Shown here in pieces: positions 1 through 8,267 of a stretch of 64,000 bases of DNA. The notes under the pieces are model-generated. The model ran no database searches. It had not been told where the DNA came from and saw only the letters and a list, made by a program, of their open reading frames with translations. Origin of the DNA: Candidatus Bathyarchaeia archaeon (lineage in GTDB: Archaea; Thermoproteota; Bathyarchaeia; 40CM-2-53-6). Positions within the stretch are counted from its first letter, which is position 1. Each line of letters opens with the position of its first letter. The position numbers and the translations under genes were made by a program. The stretch is taken from NCBI GenBank assembly GCA_035935655.1, contig DASYWW010000013.1:62001-126000 (forward strand), given 5' to 3'.

Positions 1-1
1 T

Positions 2-484
2 GTGGCCGGACGACAAGGCAACGAGCTGATCAAAGACACGATGGTCTACGATGTCGACTTTGAGGGTCGGCGAGTTTGGGTCGTCCGTGCAAAAGGTCCG
101 GGTGGGAATGTCGGAAAGCCTGGTCTTGTTGTCGAGAAACTGGTCCAGGAATCGGGGCCAATAAGTCTTGTCGTCACTGTTGATGCAGCCTTAAAATTTG
201 AAGGCGAGCCGAGTGGAGACGTGGCGGAAGGGATTGGTGCCGCGATTGGCGGTCCTGGCACAGAACGATATCACATCGAGGCCAGCGCATCGAAGAACCA
301 GATTCCTCTCCTAGCAGTAGTTGTGAAAATGTCTTCCAAGGAGGCAATATCTGGGATCACGCCTTTGATCAAGACTGGGGTTGACGCTGCAGTCACTCGA
401 GTCCAGAATGAGATCAGATCTAAGTCCAAGCCGGGCGACAGCATCATCTTGGTTGGTGTCGGCAACACCATCGGCGTCGCATAA
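2..484 (+). CDS. C-terminal part of a DUF1512-like archaeal protein (partial)
   Basis: The reading frame is open from the first bases of the window; the GTG at base 2 is probably internal, so this is read as the last 160 residues of a longer protein. It contains glycine-rich stretches (VAEGIGAAIGGPG near residue 75 and ILVGVGNTIGVA at the very C-terminus) and a VVKMSSKEAI segment, which resemble the C-terminal half of the archaeal DUF1512 family as I remember it. The function of that family is not known. A PPOX-fold gene begins 15 bases after the stop on the same strand and may be co-transcribed. The family assignment is by pattern, not by a search. Confidence 0.55.
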   Translation: MAGRQGNELIKDTMVYDVDFEGRRVWVVRAKGPGGNVGKPGLVVEKLVQESGPISLVVTVDAALKFEGEPSGDVAEGIGAAIGGPGTERYHIEASASKNQIPLLAVVVKMSSKEAISGITPLIKTGVDAAVTRVQNEIRSKSKPGDSIILVGVGNTIGVA

Positions 485-499
485 GGCGACCACCCAACA

Positions 500-919
500 T
501 TGTCATCTTCTCCGATTTCCACTACAGCGGACAAGCTATCGCTCTTCACGGATGAGAAGACTATCTGCGTCGAAACCTACCGGAAAACCGGAGTGGCCGT
601 CCGAACACCTGTCTGGTTCGTCGAGGAAAACGGAGAACTACTTGTTAGATCTGATTCCAAGAATGGTAAGATCAAGCGAATCAGAAACAATCCGAAGGTT
701 CGTGTAGCCCCTTGCACCTTTGGCGGGTCACTGAAAGGGGACTGGGTCGATGGGGAGGCTAGACTGTTAGGACGTGAGCAATCCGAGCATGTGTTCAGTC
801 TGCTCAAAAAGAAGTATGGACTATCTTACCGATCGGTGAGATTGATGCAATGGGTCGTCGGCGTGTTTTCTTGGCATAAGGCCAAGCCGGTCGGTCTAGC
901 GATCCGGACGACATCCTGA
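500..919 (+). CDS. PPOX-class F420-dependent oxidoreductase-like protein
   Basis: A 139-residue protein of the pyridoxamine 5'-phosphate-oxidase (split beta-barrel) type. The order of elements is typical of the small F420-binding members: a TYRKTGVAVRTPVWFVEENG strand pair, an IKRIRNNPKVRVAPCTFGG turn and a GEARLL strand. Family members bind F420, FMN or haem and reduce small substrates in the cytosol; the substrate here cannot be read. A TTG start is used because no ATG or GTG lies nearby and the motif begins soon after it. It is one of three PPOX-fold genes in the window (with those at 8.3 and 22.4 kb). Confidence 0.8.
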   Translation: MSSSPISTTADKLSLFTDEKTICVETYRKTGVAVRTPVWFVEENGELLVRSDSKNGKIKRIRNNPKVRVAPCTFGGSLKGDWVDGEARLLGREQSEHVFSLLKKKYGLSYRSVRLMQWVVGVFSWHKAKPVGLAIRTTS

Positions 920-957
920 CACGATTATCCATAGCTAAGAAGCGCATGGTTTGAAGA

Positions 958-1191
958 TTGTCTAAAACATCCAAAGCAAAGGCCGATAGGCATAAGGACG
1001 ATGTGTATCCATGGGATCGTGTTCGGGGACAGGCGATCAATTGCTGTTACTGTAAGGCTGAATGCCTCTGGGTTGTCTGCAAGGAATGTAGCGAGCTGAT
1101 CGCGCAGGGCAAGCCGCCACGAACTCCAGTATACCGTCCTCCTAAGAGAGGGTTGATTCGTCGTCACACGTTCGGGGGCGAAGTCCGATAA
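958..1191 (+). CDS. small cysteine-rich (zinc-ribbon-like) protein
   Basis: A 77-residue basic protein with a CCYCKAEC segment followed by a VVCKECSEL segment, a spacing that would suit one zinc site. No family is recognised. It starts at TTG, 38 bases after the PPOX gene on the same strand, and has a Lys/Arg-rich N- and C-terminus, so nucleic-acid binding is possible but not shown. The paired CxxC motifs argue that the frame is real. Confidence 0.55.
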   Translation: MSKTSKAKADRHKDDVYPWDRVRGQAINCCYCKAECLWVVCKECSELIAQGKPPRTPVYRPPKRGLIRRHTFGGEVR

Positions 1192-1719
1192 GGGTCAGCT
1201 GAATCCCCATTTTTCAGCCCTGATCCCGATTCTGGGAGGTTGGCGAACAAACCCCGCTCTCTCGTTCGGTCAAAACCGGGATAATTCCTAAGCCGTCAAG
1301 CACAAAACCCGCCGTGATCGGCCAGGTCTGAAGAAGAATCCTCGTTGCAAGGCTGAGACGAGTCCCCAACTGGTACTTATCCACGCTTCCCAACTCCCTA
1401 TTGCCCCTCTCACAACAACTACGAATCATCCCGTGAAGCCTTGGAAGAGAACTCTTCTCTAGTAGCCGGGGGGTGCTAGAAAATGCGGGAGACGATCCTT
1501 CATGCCGGGTCAGGGGACCAATCAGCCAAAACATCCTGATCCTTAACAGAAACACCACGAAGGATCATTATGACAGCAGACCGCCGGTATTCACTACCAG
1601 ACAAGAGACGCTTTAGGAAAAGGGGTATGTGTTGAAAGTCTTACGGCGCAGGTTCGAGGTCTAGCGGAATTCCCACTGGCGCGAACAATAAGTTGAAAGC
1701 AGTCTCTGAGCTTGAAGGT
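1192..1719. other. 528-bp stretch without a convincing gene; degenerate repeat copy at its left end
   Basis: I see no credible coding frame here. A 114-codon minus-strand frame crosses it but has no recognisable motif and an odd composition. Bases about 1209-1285 resemble, in part, the intergenic repeat family found near 16.7, 57.2 and 62.4 kb: the CAGCCCTG...TTCTGGGA block and a following TCGTTCGG are shared. The remainder shows nothing I can name. Confidence 0.4.
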
Positions 1720-2121
1720 CTAAGGCTCGGTGATCTTTATGGCCTGCACCGGGCACTGAATCTCGCATGCCCTGCAGAAGATACAGTCCTGTTCCCGAGC
1801 CGGGTCAGCTTTCCAGTTCGCCAATGGTGCCTTTCCACTGTCATTGGTAACGCCCTTGTCCATCTTCTCCTGTTCCCCTGGAAGCTCCATCCTGTCGAAC
1901 ACGTTGACCGGACATACGGTTATGCAGATACCGTCGGCGATGCAAATGTCAAAGTCCACACCCACATTGCTCCCGTGAACCCCGTATTCCTTGCTCACTC
2001 CGTTCTTGTAGAGGACCTTGTGTCCTGAATGCTGCTCCTTCGTAGGCCACTGGTTTGGAAAACTCGCATCCTCTATGAGCTTCCGAACGTTTCCTTCCGC
2101 CAAAGGTGAATCCTTCCTCAT
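1720..2121 (-). CDS. zfx: zinc-containing 7Fe ferredoxin
   Basis: A 133-residue ferredoxin of the Sulfolobus/Thermoplasma zinc type. The N-terminal extension has HSGHK and YGVHG, which supply the histidine zinc ligands in that family, followed by VGVDFD. Cluster motif one is CIADGICITVCP, with Asp where the second Cys would be, the known signature of a 3Fe-4S site; cluster motif two is CIFCRACEIQCP with all four cysteines for 4Fe-4S. It is a soluble low-potential electron carrier, for example for 2-oxoacid:ferredoxin oxidoreductases and possibly the Nuo/FrhB-like complex encoded at 11.5 kb. The ATG at 2121 overlaps the stop of the upstream tnpB frame by ATGA. Confidence 0.93.
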   Translation of the reverse strand: MRKDSPLAEGNVRKLIEDASFPNQWPTKEQHSGHKVLYKNGVSKEYGVHGSNVGVDFDICIADGICITVCPVNVFDRMELPGEQEKMDKGVTNDSGKAPLANWKADPAREQDCIFCRACEIQCPVQAIKITEP

Positions 2122-3377
2122 GAGCCCCTGTTAACGACATATAAAACCGTTGAATGGGTTCTGTCAAGTTTCTCGCTGGTTGAATCATGGCTTGACTTCG
2201 GGGCATCGACTCCGGGGATTACCGTAGGCGTCGGGTTCCCCTTCACTGCTTCAACTGCCCTGCCTTGTGCCTCTAGGATGATGGGAGGCCGGGAACGTGC
2301 GGACCTCACCCGTCCCCGCCGAGACAAGTTAATAGCTGCAACCATGTCCCGGTCCATTACTACTCGACATTTACCGCACCAGAGTTTCCGGATCAGTCTC
2401 TTGTCCGATTGGAGTCTCTCCCCGCATCTCGGACAGACGGCACTCGTACCTCTAGTCTCGCTTCTGCTCAGACGAATAATTGGCAATCCTACCCACCGGG
2501 ACTTGTATACTAGCTGGCGTTGAGCCTCACCATAGCTCCAGCCGTTCATCCGGTGCCTCCATCTTGGACCCAGGCCGCTACCCCTACGGTAAAGACGTCG
2601 GATACCCTCGATGTTCTCAAGGACAATAGCCTCTCTACGCTTGAAGGCGTCGACCACTACAGCTTTCGTTGTGTTGTGGAGGATGTGCTGGGTGCGGTTG
2701 TGTCTTCGCCGGCCATATTTTGGACTAAGTTTTTCTCTGATCCTGTCATCGTCACGCCTGAACGAACTTATGATCCTTCTCGTCGTGTCGGCGATCTTCA
2801 CTGTGTATGAAAGATCATATTGTACCACTCGGTCCTGATTGCCTACGGTTAGGTTACGCAGGTTTCTATCCACGCCAATCGTTCTGTTGCACTCAACTTC
2901 CTCTACTTCCCTCGACATACAAAAAGCTAGACTCGTTTCGGTAAGGGGAAACGATCGAACATTTAGCAAAGGGTCGGAGAGGATCTGGACGACGTGGGGA
3001 GTTAGCGGGATAAGTTCGAACTTCTTCTCGCCGAGAGGAATTCTAAGATATCCATCTTCTATCTTGAATCCATAGCAGGAGATGAGAGCACGCCTGGACA
3101 TGTAAGGTGTCTTTGTCGGATAACCTCGCCTAGTTGACTTTTTTCTCGAAGCGAGGATACCAGCGGCCTTGGACATAGCGGTGAGACGATAGATGGAGGG
3201 GCTGCTGTACCGCTTGAGGGACGTGTATGTGAAGAAGGAGAGTCGCTTCAGAGACGATGCGTCTTTCTCAAGTCCGATCCTAATCGAATCATTGACCATG
3301 CACCGGAAGATCTCGAGTAACTCATTTACCCTTGGACTGGGCCGATAACGTTGTTTCACAGACTTTACAGCAAGCAA
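2118..3377 (-). CDS. tnpB: TnpB, RNA-guided RuvC nuclease of an IS605/IS1341-type element (copy 1)
   Basis: A 419-residue TnpB. The split RuvC site is visible: Asp in GVDRNLRNL, Glu in IVLENIEGI and the last Asp in DRDMVAAINL. The zinc ribbon is CPRCG plus CGKC. The C-terminus carries GNPTPTVIPGVDA, encoded by the DNA that usually forms the guide-RNA scaffold. No tnpA is next to it. The start is TTG at 3377, 41 bases inside a left-end sequence shared with copy 2. The last 26 codons lie beyond the conserved right end, so this protein reads out of the element into flanking DNA and stops on top of the ferredoxin start codon. All catalytic residues are present. Confidence 0.93.
   Translation of the reverse strand: MLAVKSVKQRYRPSPRVNELLEIFRCMVNDSIRIGLEKDASSLKRLSFFTYTSLKRYSSPSIYRLTAMSKAAGILASRKKSTRRGYPTKTPYMSRRALISCYGFKIEDGYLRIPLGEKKFELIPLTPHVVQILSDPLLNVRSFPLTETSLAFCMSREVEEVECNRTIGVDRNLRNLTVGNQDRVVQYDLSYTVKIADTTRRIISSFRRDDDRIREKLSPKYGRRRHNRTQHILHNTTKAVVVDAFKRREAIVLENIEGIRRLYRRGSGLGPRWRHRMNGWSYGEAQRQLVYKSRWVGLPIIRLSRSETRGTSAVCPRCGERLQSDKRLIRKLWCGKCRVVMDRDMVAAINLSRRGRVRSARSRPPIILEAQGRAVEAVKGNPTPTVIPGVDAPKSSHDSTSEKLDRTHSTVLYVVNRGS
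2195..2340 (-). ncRNA. candidate omega-RNA (TnpB guide RNA) at the right end of copy 1
   Basis: The 3' end of tnpB and the element end are conserved with copy 2 at the nucleotide level far better than most of the gene, including GGGAACCCGACGCCTACGG and GGAGTCGATGCC. In the IS200/IS605 family this region is transcribed as the guide RNA scaffold, with the guide taken from DNA just outside the right end. The predicted guide begins at about base 2194 reading leftward. The 5' limit given here is an estimate. Confidence 0.5.
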
Positions 3378-3418
3378 GACAACCTAAGCGATTAGGATCG
3401 AGACATTTTGTTGGAGAG
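2195..3418 (-). mobile_element. TnpB-only IS605/IS1341-type element, copy 1
   Basis: The boundaries come from comparison with the copy at 34.3 kb. The left end shares CTCTCCAAC at 3410-3418, lying 40-41 bases upstream of the tnpB start in both copies. A potential hairpin, CCTAA-TCGC-TTAGG, follows it. The right end shares the block GGAGTCGATGCC plus CGAAG and then the sequences diverge, which puts the end near 2195. There is no transposase gene, so movement would need TnpA supplied from elsewhere. Confidence 0.7.
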
Positions 3419-3615
3419 TCGAGTGTAAGTGAACGCCCTGCCAACGTTGAATGCAAATTGAACGTGACACAGCGTTCCCGTTCCACTTCCTATCGAAGAG
3501 GAATAATCGAAATCCCTGTTGAACGGGAGGCCTTCACAGTCCCGGAGAGGCTAATTCACTGTTACAACATGCGTATCCGCGCGACCTCGGCCACGCTATC
3601 TTCCAGGCCATTGAC

Positions 3616-4038
3616 TTGCGTACTCAGATCTCGACGGTATTCCATGAAACAGTAAACGAATGCTTCCGAAATGCACTGGAAGGCATGGGCCCGACGGTAC
3701 GCGATGTCATCTATGACCTTCTTGCGAAGAAAGGAATTGAGCAACCGGAAATTTCTTCACGCTTCGACGATGTTGTTGTAGTCCTGATGGACTCTCTCGG
3801 AGCAAGCGCTCGAGTGCTCATCTACCGGACGATGACATTGTTATGTCAGGAATACCAGGTCAGGGCGGACTTCACCTATCAAGACTCTCTGAGAGACAGA
3901 ATGGTCCAGCTCAAAGATCGGGTGGTCGCGGACCATCTTTATCCGAAGCGCGTGCAACGAAACGATCCAGTCTTCTCAACCCCCAACCCTGCTCAGCTCG
4001 GTCAAAATCCCAGTGCGACGATTTCCACCGGAAAATGA
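3616..4038 (+). CDS. NitrOD5-domain-like protein
   Basis: A 140-residue soluble protein. The segment from about residue 10 to 85 (ECFRNALEGMGPTVRDVIYDLL, then a KKGIEQPEI turn and LMDSLGASARVLIYR) looks like the NitrOD5 output domain often seen in Nitrososphaeria and related archaea, whose role is unknown. The TTG at 3616 is the only start codon between an upstream in-frame stop near 3518 and the domain. The C-terminal 35 residues are polar and probably disordered. It stands alone, between a TnpB element and a tRNA gene. The assignment is from pattern memory. Confidence 0.6.
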   Translation: MRTQISTVFHETVNECFRNALEGMGPTVRDVIYDLLAKKGIEQPEISSRFDDVVVVLMDSLGASARVLIYRTMTLLCQEYQVRADFTYQDSLRDRMVQLKDRVVADHLYPKRVQRNDPVFSTPNPAQLGQNPSATISTGK

Positions 4039-4213
4039 GTTTATCAAGTTCGGTGTAACAATCAGAACTTAGACTTCTCGAGTTTCCCTGCTTTGCTAAA
4101 CTGCAGATCCGGCAAGTGTATTCCCTAGGCGAGTATCGGCATTCTCCACGCAGCGCTTCCGTTCCCCTATAGTTCGAAAGTGGTTTAAGACTGGCATCCT
4201 AGTGCCGCTCCAC

Positions 4214-4326
4214 GCCGGGATGGCTGAGTGGTTAAAGCGACGGCCTCGAGATCTCAAGTGACAAGGGCCAGGACACGACAGCCGTTGGGCGTCACGCCCT
4301 CGTGGGTTCGAATCCCACTCCCGGCG
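4214..4326 (+). tRNA. tRNA-Ser(CGA) with an intron at 37/38
   Basis: The acceptor stem GCCGGGA (4214-4220) pairs with TCCCGGC (4319-4325), followed by discriminator G and CC but not a full CCA. The anticodon stem is ACGGC (4240-4244) with GCCGT (4281-4285). The loop CTCGAG-A gives anticodon CGA at 4247-4249. A 29-nt insert (about 4251-4279) sits after position 37, the standard archaeal intron site. The long variable arm TGGGCG-TCA-CGCCC and the T-arm GTGGG-TTCGAAT-CCCAC complete a class II serine tRNA; discriminator G fits Ser rather than Leu. Confidence 0.92.
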
Positions 4327-4379
4327 CCTGAAGGTAAGATACAAACAGAACGGTTCGGTATTGGACTGTCTAGATCGAT

Positions 4380-5204
4380 CTAGCTCTTCTTGAACTTGTT
4401 CCAGAAGTGCTGTTTGTGTTTGGCGATTCTGGCCGCCTTCTCCACCCCGGCATCAATCTTTGCATCGTCTGATTCTTCGGTCTGGTCTTCCGAGGATCCT
4501 TTCGAGGACCCCATTGCTGATTTCGAGTCAGTCGAGCCTCCCCCTGTGCCTGGTTTGACTTCCCCTTTCGGTGGAGCCTTTCCGTCAAACTCTTTCAAGT
4601 CTACTTTCGGCTTCTCAGCTTCTTGTCCATCGCCTGTTTCGACGAGGGATATTTGGAACTCGCACTCGGGGGCTCCCAGCGACATGCAGCGTACCTCTTT
4701 TGCCTGAACAGTCTTGTCGAGAACTTCGGCGAATATTCCGGCTAGAAAGCCGCTAGTGAAGATGCAGTTCGGCTCTTCCGAGGGCCCGTTTTCCATGGCT
4801 TCAAAGCAGTTGCTCACGATTATGTTCGCACTGCTCTTGTCGAAGTCGAGCCCGTTGATCCTGATCTTGCCAAGTCCGAGGTTTGTGTCCTCAAGTGCTG
4901 AGTGAACAAGATTTTCTAGACTTTGTCTGCTCTGTTCGCCTGTGGACCCTATGCTTTCTCTGAAAATGCTCCCTTCGTGCACTCCGATGCCGCTAGCGAG
5001 GTATGATAGGAATGGCGCGGACTGATCTCCGACCAGTCTCTCCAGCGCCTCTCTCATGATCCGGATAACGTCTCTCCTTAGAATGATCATTTTCTGTCCG
5101 AAGAATGACACTTCTCCCCTGTTGTCGTTGAAGCGGAGCTGGTTCACTGATCCTACGAGTCTTCGTAGGTCGTAGCCTGTTGAGCGTTTGGGGCTAGTTT
5201 GCAA
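4380..5204 (-). CDS. V4R-domain protein with a long charged C-terminal tail
   Basis: A 274-residue protein. The N-terminal two thirds (about residues 30-195) are a V4R (4-vinyl reductase) domain: VIRIMREALERLVGDQSAPFL-like start, an EEPNCIFTSGFLAGIF helix and the closing VRCMSLGAPECEFQI, where the two cysteines match the small-molecule/metal-binding pocket of the family. V4R domains sense hydrophobic ligands in many regulators. The last 80 residues are Ser/Glu/Lys rich and probably disordered, ending in a basic HFWNKFKKS. Its start overlaps the end of the upstream ParA-type gene by 11 bases, so it is the last gene of a three-gene operon. Confidence 0.8.
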   Translation of the reverse strand: MQTSPKRSTGYDLRRLVGSVNQLRFNDNRGEVSFFGQKMIILRRDVIRIMREALERLVGDQSAPFLSYLASGIGVHEGSIFRESIGSTGEQSRQSLENLVHSALEDTNLGLGKIRINGLDFDKSSANIIVSNCFEAMENGPSEEPNCIFTSGFLAGIFAEVLDKTVQAKEVRCMSLGAPECEFQISLVETGDGQEAEKPKVDLKEFDGKAPPKGEVKPGTGGGSTDSKSAMGSSKGSSEDQTEESDDAKIDAGVEKAARIAKHKQHFWNKFKKS

Positions 5205-5979
5205 TCTTTGTCGCTCCTGACAATTCTCTCTCTAAGGTATCTACGGCTTCAGTTACCTTCTTGGCGAAGGGCGAGTCGGGGTTGTCTACGACGAATACGG
5301 ATCTGCTTAGGTTGTTGATGACGTCCAACTGAAACTCGAAGGCTTGTAGGAAGTGGGACCTAAACAGCTGAGACAGTTCCAGGCCGACTTTCATCGCGTC
5401 TTTGATCCTGACGCCAGGCGGGACCATGTTTAATGTAAGAAATGTGGGTTTCTCGAATGTTTCTGCTAAGAGGACCATTACTGCGGTTCCAAATAGGTCC
5501 TGTTGGTCTACTCTGGAAACAAGGACGAGAGCGTCGCAGCAGCCCATCGCAAGAACGGTATCATTCTCGACTCCAGGGTGAGTGTCGACTATGATGTAGT
5601 CAAGCTTGTTTTGTTCACCAACCTTCTGGATTGTGTCTTGGAATATCTCGACTTCGAGCCCTGATTTTAGCAGGCGAAGCATGTCCTCGACCTTGTTGCT
5701 TGCCGGGCAGAAGAACAATCCTCCTTTCTTGAGGTTGAACCTCTGCGTGAGATCGATTACAACATCCGCTGGAGTTGCGTCTCCGAGAAAGATATCGGTG
5801 AGCGTTGCCTTGATCTCGCTCTTCTTCAATCCGAACAGCACGTGCAAGCCTGGACCTGACAGGTCAAGGTCCATGACCCCTACTCTATGGTTCTTTGCAA
5901 GTGTTGCTGCTAGGTTTGCGGTTAGTGTTGTTTTCCCGGTTCCTCCTTTGAAAGAGTGAACGGCGATTACTTTTGTCAT
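5194..5979 (-). CDS. MinD/ParA-family ATPase
   Basis: A 261-residue deviant-Walker-A ATPase. KGGTGKTT at residues 11-18 carries the signature lysine, DLDLSGPGL is Walker A', and YIIVDTHPGV is Walker B. Such proteins dimerise on ATP and place cargo on membranes or nucleoids, or drive polar localisation. The gene lies between a membrane-anchored PKD protein (4-bp overlap) and a V4R protein. This suggests positioning or assembly of that surface protein rather than chromosome partitioning; no ParB or parS-like site is seen. A clear amphipathic MinD-type C-terminal helix is not evident. Confidence 0.9.
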   Translation of the reverse strand: MTKVIAVHSFKGGTGKTTLTANLAATLAKNHRVGVMDLDLSGPGLHVLFGLKKSEIKATLTDIFLGDATPADVVIDLTQRFNLKKGGLFFCPASNKVEDMLRLLKSGLEVEIFQDTIQKVGEQNKLDYIIVDTHPGVENDTVLAMGCCDALVLVSRVDQQDLFGTAVMVLLAETFEKPTFLTLNMVPPGVRIKDAMKVGLELSQLFRSHFLQAFEFQLDVINNLSRSVFVVDNPDSPFAKKVTEAVDTLERELSGATKIAN

Positions 5980-8105
5980 TCTTTATCCTTCTTCAACTGA
6001 TCTTTCACCGACTGGAAGAACTCCTGATTCTCGATCCGTCCCGCTTCAGCCTTGACGGCCTCAAGATCAATCTTCAACCTCGCATGTGTCACCTTGTGTC
6101 TCCTGAATGCGAGAAAAACGCCGATCAAGAGCGTGGCGATCAGAGCGGCAAGGATTCCGAAATAGTACAACGGAAACGAGACGTTACTGCTCGGCTGAAC
6201 TGTTTGCACGGAAATTGGGTTCGACGTAGCCGAAAAAGTGGACCCGCTATTGTCGTGGGCAGTCACGGAAATGGTGTAAGTTTTCGAAGAGGTTCCGCTT
6301 GCCAAGGAATAGGTGTGGCTGTCTGTTGTCGGAGGGCCAGAAATCGTATCAGTTGTTCCATCTCCCCAGTTCACAGTCGTGCTTGCTATCGTCCCATCAG
6401 GATCTGAGGCCGAAATAGTAAGGATCACCGCTTGTCCGGGCGTAGCGGTAGTTGAGGATAGTGTCAGCGAGACGACAGGAGGCCTGTCGGTGATGGTCAC
6501 CGTCTGTGTAGAAACTTGTGTAGACCCACTGTTGTCGGTAACATTGAGCTTCACTGAGTACGTGCCAGCGATCGAGTAGCCGTGAGTAGGAGTGGCTCCC
6601 GATCCTGTTGACCCGTCTCCAAAATCCCAGGCGTAGCCAACGATTGTTCCGTCAAGGTCGTAGCTGGAAGTTCCATCGAAGCTAACCGGCACAGAGGTGA
6701 GGATCGTTCCGCTTGTAAAGGTGAAAGTCGAAAATGGTATGCGGTCTTGCAGTTGGATAGTCTTCGTCGCCTTTCCCATGTTTGCAGGGGAGGCGGAGTC
6801 GGCTCCTGCAACTGTTAGCGACCATAGTCCTCCGGGCTCGATGCCTGGAGCATAAGTTCCAACCCAGAGGTTGAGGGTTGAATCAAATACCAACTGTGAT
6901 ATTGTATCATTGTGTCCACCGCCTGAGAAGAGGAGGAAAGCGTGTGCTTGACCTATTTGATTGGTTAGGATAGTGAAGTCAGGGTATTGGATCGTGGCAT
7001 TGAACTTGATCTGCTCGCTTATTGCAAAGTAAGACTTCGAAATAATGGTAACAGCGAGAGTCGCAGGTTGAAGCTGCGGCGATGCGGTGAGTGTGGCGCT
7101 CGGGCCAGTGTTTCCAAACCCGTCATCAAACCCGTTAGTTCCTAGTGAGGCCGTCCATGTACCCGTTTGATTGTCAGTGAATGTCTTGTAGATTGCGTCG
7201 AAAGTCGCGGTGACGCTGTCATAGACGGCTGTGAGTGATACACTGTTTCCCCCGGGACTCGTCAGAGTTACTAAGGCTGTCCCGCTGTTAGCATACTGTA
7301 GGTCTGGATACCGCGCTGTAAACGAGAATTTCATCGTCTCTGTCCTCTGATACGAAGCTTTGCTCGCAGTGAATGTGGGAACTGACATGGAAGCGGCGTG
7401 CACCAAGAAATAATGAGCATCGGCCGGATTTTTCGCGGTACTCTTGCCTGTCACCGTGATTAGGTAGTTGTCCAGGACCGCAGTTCTTGGAATTTTCCAT
7501 GAACCTATGATCAGTCCTGCTGATGAGGCTGTCGCCGTAGCGTTGAGAACTACTGTTGAGGATGTCTGGGTTCGAATGATTATCGTTGCGGTCTCTGAAG
7601 CATTGTATCCACTGGCTCTGATCCCTACGGTTTGAGTCCTTTGATATTCTGTGAAATCTGTCAGAATGAAGTAGAAGCCGTTCGGTGTTACTGCGACAGG
7701 GTTGGATGCTACTAGAGGCCTGATCTCGTCTACCCAGGCGACGTATTGTCCGACAAGGGAGCTTCTTCCATTACCTATGAATGAGGGGCTGGGATATTGC
7801 ACGACAAGCCCAAATTGAGTTTGGGTTGAAAACGTCGTGTAGTTTTGGACATGAGACACCCAGACCTTTGTCGATGGGTCTCGAACTGAAAAGTTGAATT
7901 GATAAAGTGTGCTCGGAAGTGCTCCGGAGACACTCAGAATCAGAGTGATTGTGTACCCTTCTTGTGTTACAAATGGCAGGGGTGTCAGCGTGTAGGTTGT
8001 CGGCCCCGCCGCGTAAGCTAGAGGCGACACTTCAACGTACATGTAGATGCCGAGGATTGAGAGAAACAAGAGGACAGCGTACCTAGTCGCTTTTGCTTGT
8101 GGCAC
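5976..8105 (-). CDS. secreted, membrane-anchored PKD-domain protein
   Basis: A 709-residue exported protein. An N-terminal signal (residues about 8-32, ending AYAAG) is followed by beta-rich Ig-like repeats. Two PKD-type repeats lie at about residues 460-640: one with the classic YAWDFGDGS core and GTYSVKLNVTDNSGS, the second with VNWGDGTTDT. A single transmembrane helix (YYFGILAALIATLLIGVFLAF) sits near residue 660. The C-terminal 45 residues are a charged, coiled-coil-like cytoplasmic tail. This topology leaves the tail available to the downstream ParA-type ATPase, whose start overlaps this stop. An adhesin or cell-surface sensor is likely. Confidence 0.85.
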   Translation of the reverse strand: MPQAKATRYAVLLFLSILGIYMYVEVSPLAYAAGPTTYTLTPLPFVTQEGYTITLILSVSGALPSTLYQFNFSVRDPSTKVWVSHVQNYTTFSTQTQFGLVVQYPSPSFIGNGRSSLVGQYVAWVDEIRPLVASNPVAVTPNGFYFILTDFTEYQRTQTVGIRASGYNASETATIIIRTQTSSTVVLNATATASSAGLIIGSWKIPRTAVLDNYLITVTGKSTAKNPADAHYFLVHAASMSVPTFTASKASYQRTETMKFSFTARYPDLQYANSGTALVTLTSPGGNSVSLTAVYDSVTATFDAIYKTFTDNQTGTWTASLGTNGFDDGFGNTGPSATLTASPQLQPATLAVTIISKSYFAISEQIKFNATIQYPDFTILTNQIGQAHAFLLFSGGGHNDTISQLVFDSTLNLWVGTYAPGIEPGGLWSLTVAGADSASPANMGKATKTIQLQDRIPFSTFTFTSGTILTSVPVSFDGTSSYDLDGTIVGYAWDFGDGSTGSGATPTHGYSIAGTYSVKLNVTDNSGSTQVSTQTVTITDRPPVVSLTLSSTTATPGQAVILTISASDPDGTIASTTVNWGDGTTDTISGPPTTDSHTYSLASGTSSKTYTISVTAHDNSGSTFSATSNPISVQTVQPSSNVSFPLYYFGILAALIATLLIGVFLAFRRHKVTHARLKIDLEAVKAEAGRIENQEFFQSVKDQLKKDKE

Positions 8106-8192
8106 CTGACTGCTCCCCGCGAAACAGAACCTGTCGAACCAGAACCAGCACGGGACTAAAGCGTCACGTAACTTCGAACCCGAGCCGAAGGT

Positions 8193-8208
8193 ACCGAGCG
8201 GGCTCGGT
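8193..8208. promoter_or_regulatory. perfect hairpin/palindrome ACCGAGC-GG-GCTCGGT
   Basis: Seven-base arms with a two-base centre, lying between the divergent PKD operon and a PPOX gene. It may be an operator; no T-run follows, so a terminator is less likely. Confidence 0.35.
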
Positions 8209-8250
8209 CAATTCGTTCGGTCAGGTATCAGGCAAACCAAGTGTTCACCT

Positions 8251-8267
8251 GAGAACCGGTGGTTCTC
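8251..8267. promoter_or_regulatory. perfect palindrome GAGAACC-GGT-GGTTCTC
   Basis: A second inverted repeat with seven-base arms in the same divergent intergenic region, 56 bases upstream of the PPOX start at 8323. Its symmetry and position suit a dimeric regulator binding site. Whether it controls either gene is inference. Confidence 0.4.

Noticed and set aside
1214-1558. 114-codon minus-strand frame
   Set aside because: No motif, unusual composition, and it overlaps a degenerate copy of the intergenic repeat; not supported as a gene.
1640-1690. tRNA-like GGTTCGAGGTC segment
   Set aside because: The flanking bases do not pair into T-arm or acceptor stems on either strand, so it is a chance match.
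4096-4344. 82-codon minus-strand frame over the tRNA-Ser
   Set aside because: It covers the tRNA gene antisense and has no protein features.
5194-5979. Chromosome or plasmid partition system
   Set aside because: Only the ParA-type ATPase is present; no ParB-like partner or iterated centromere sites are nearby, and the gene is fused into an operon with surface and V4R proteins.
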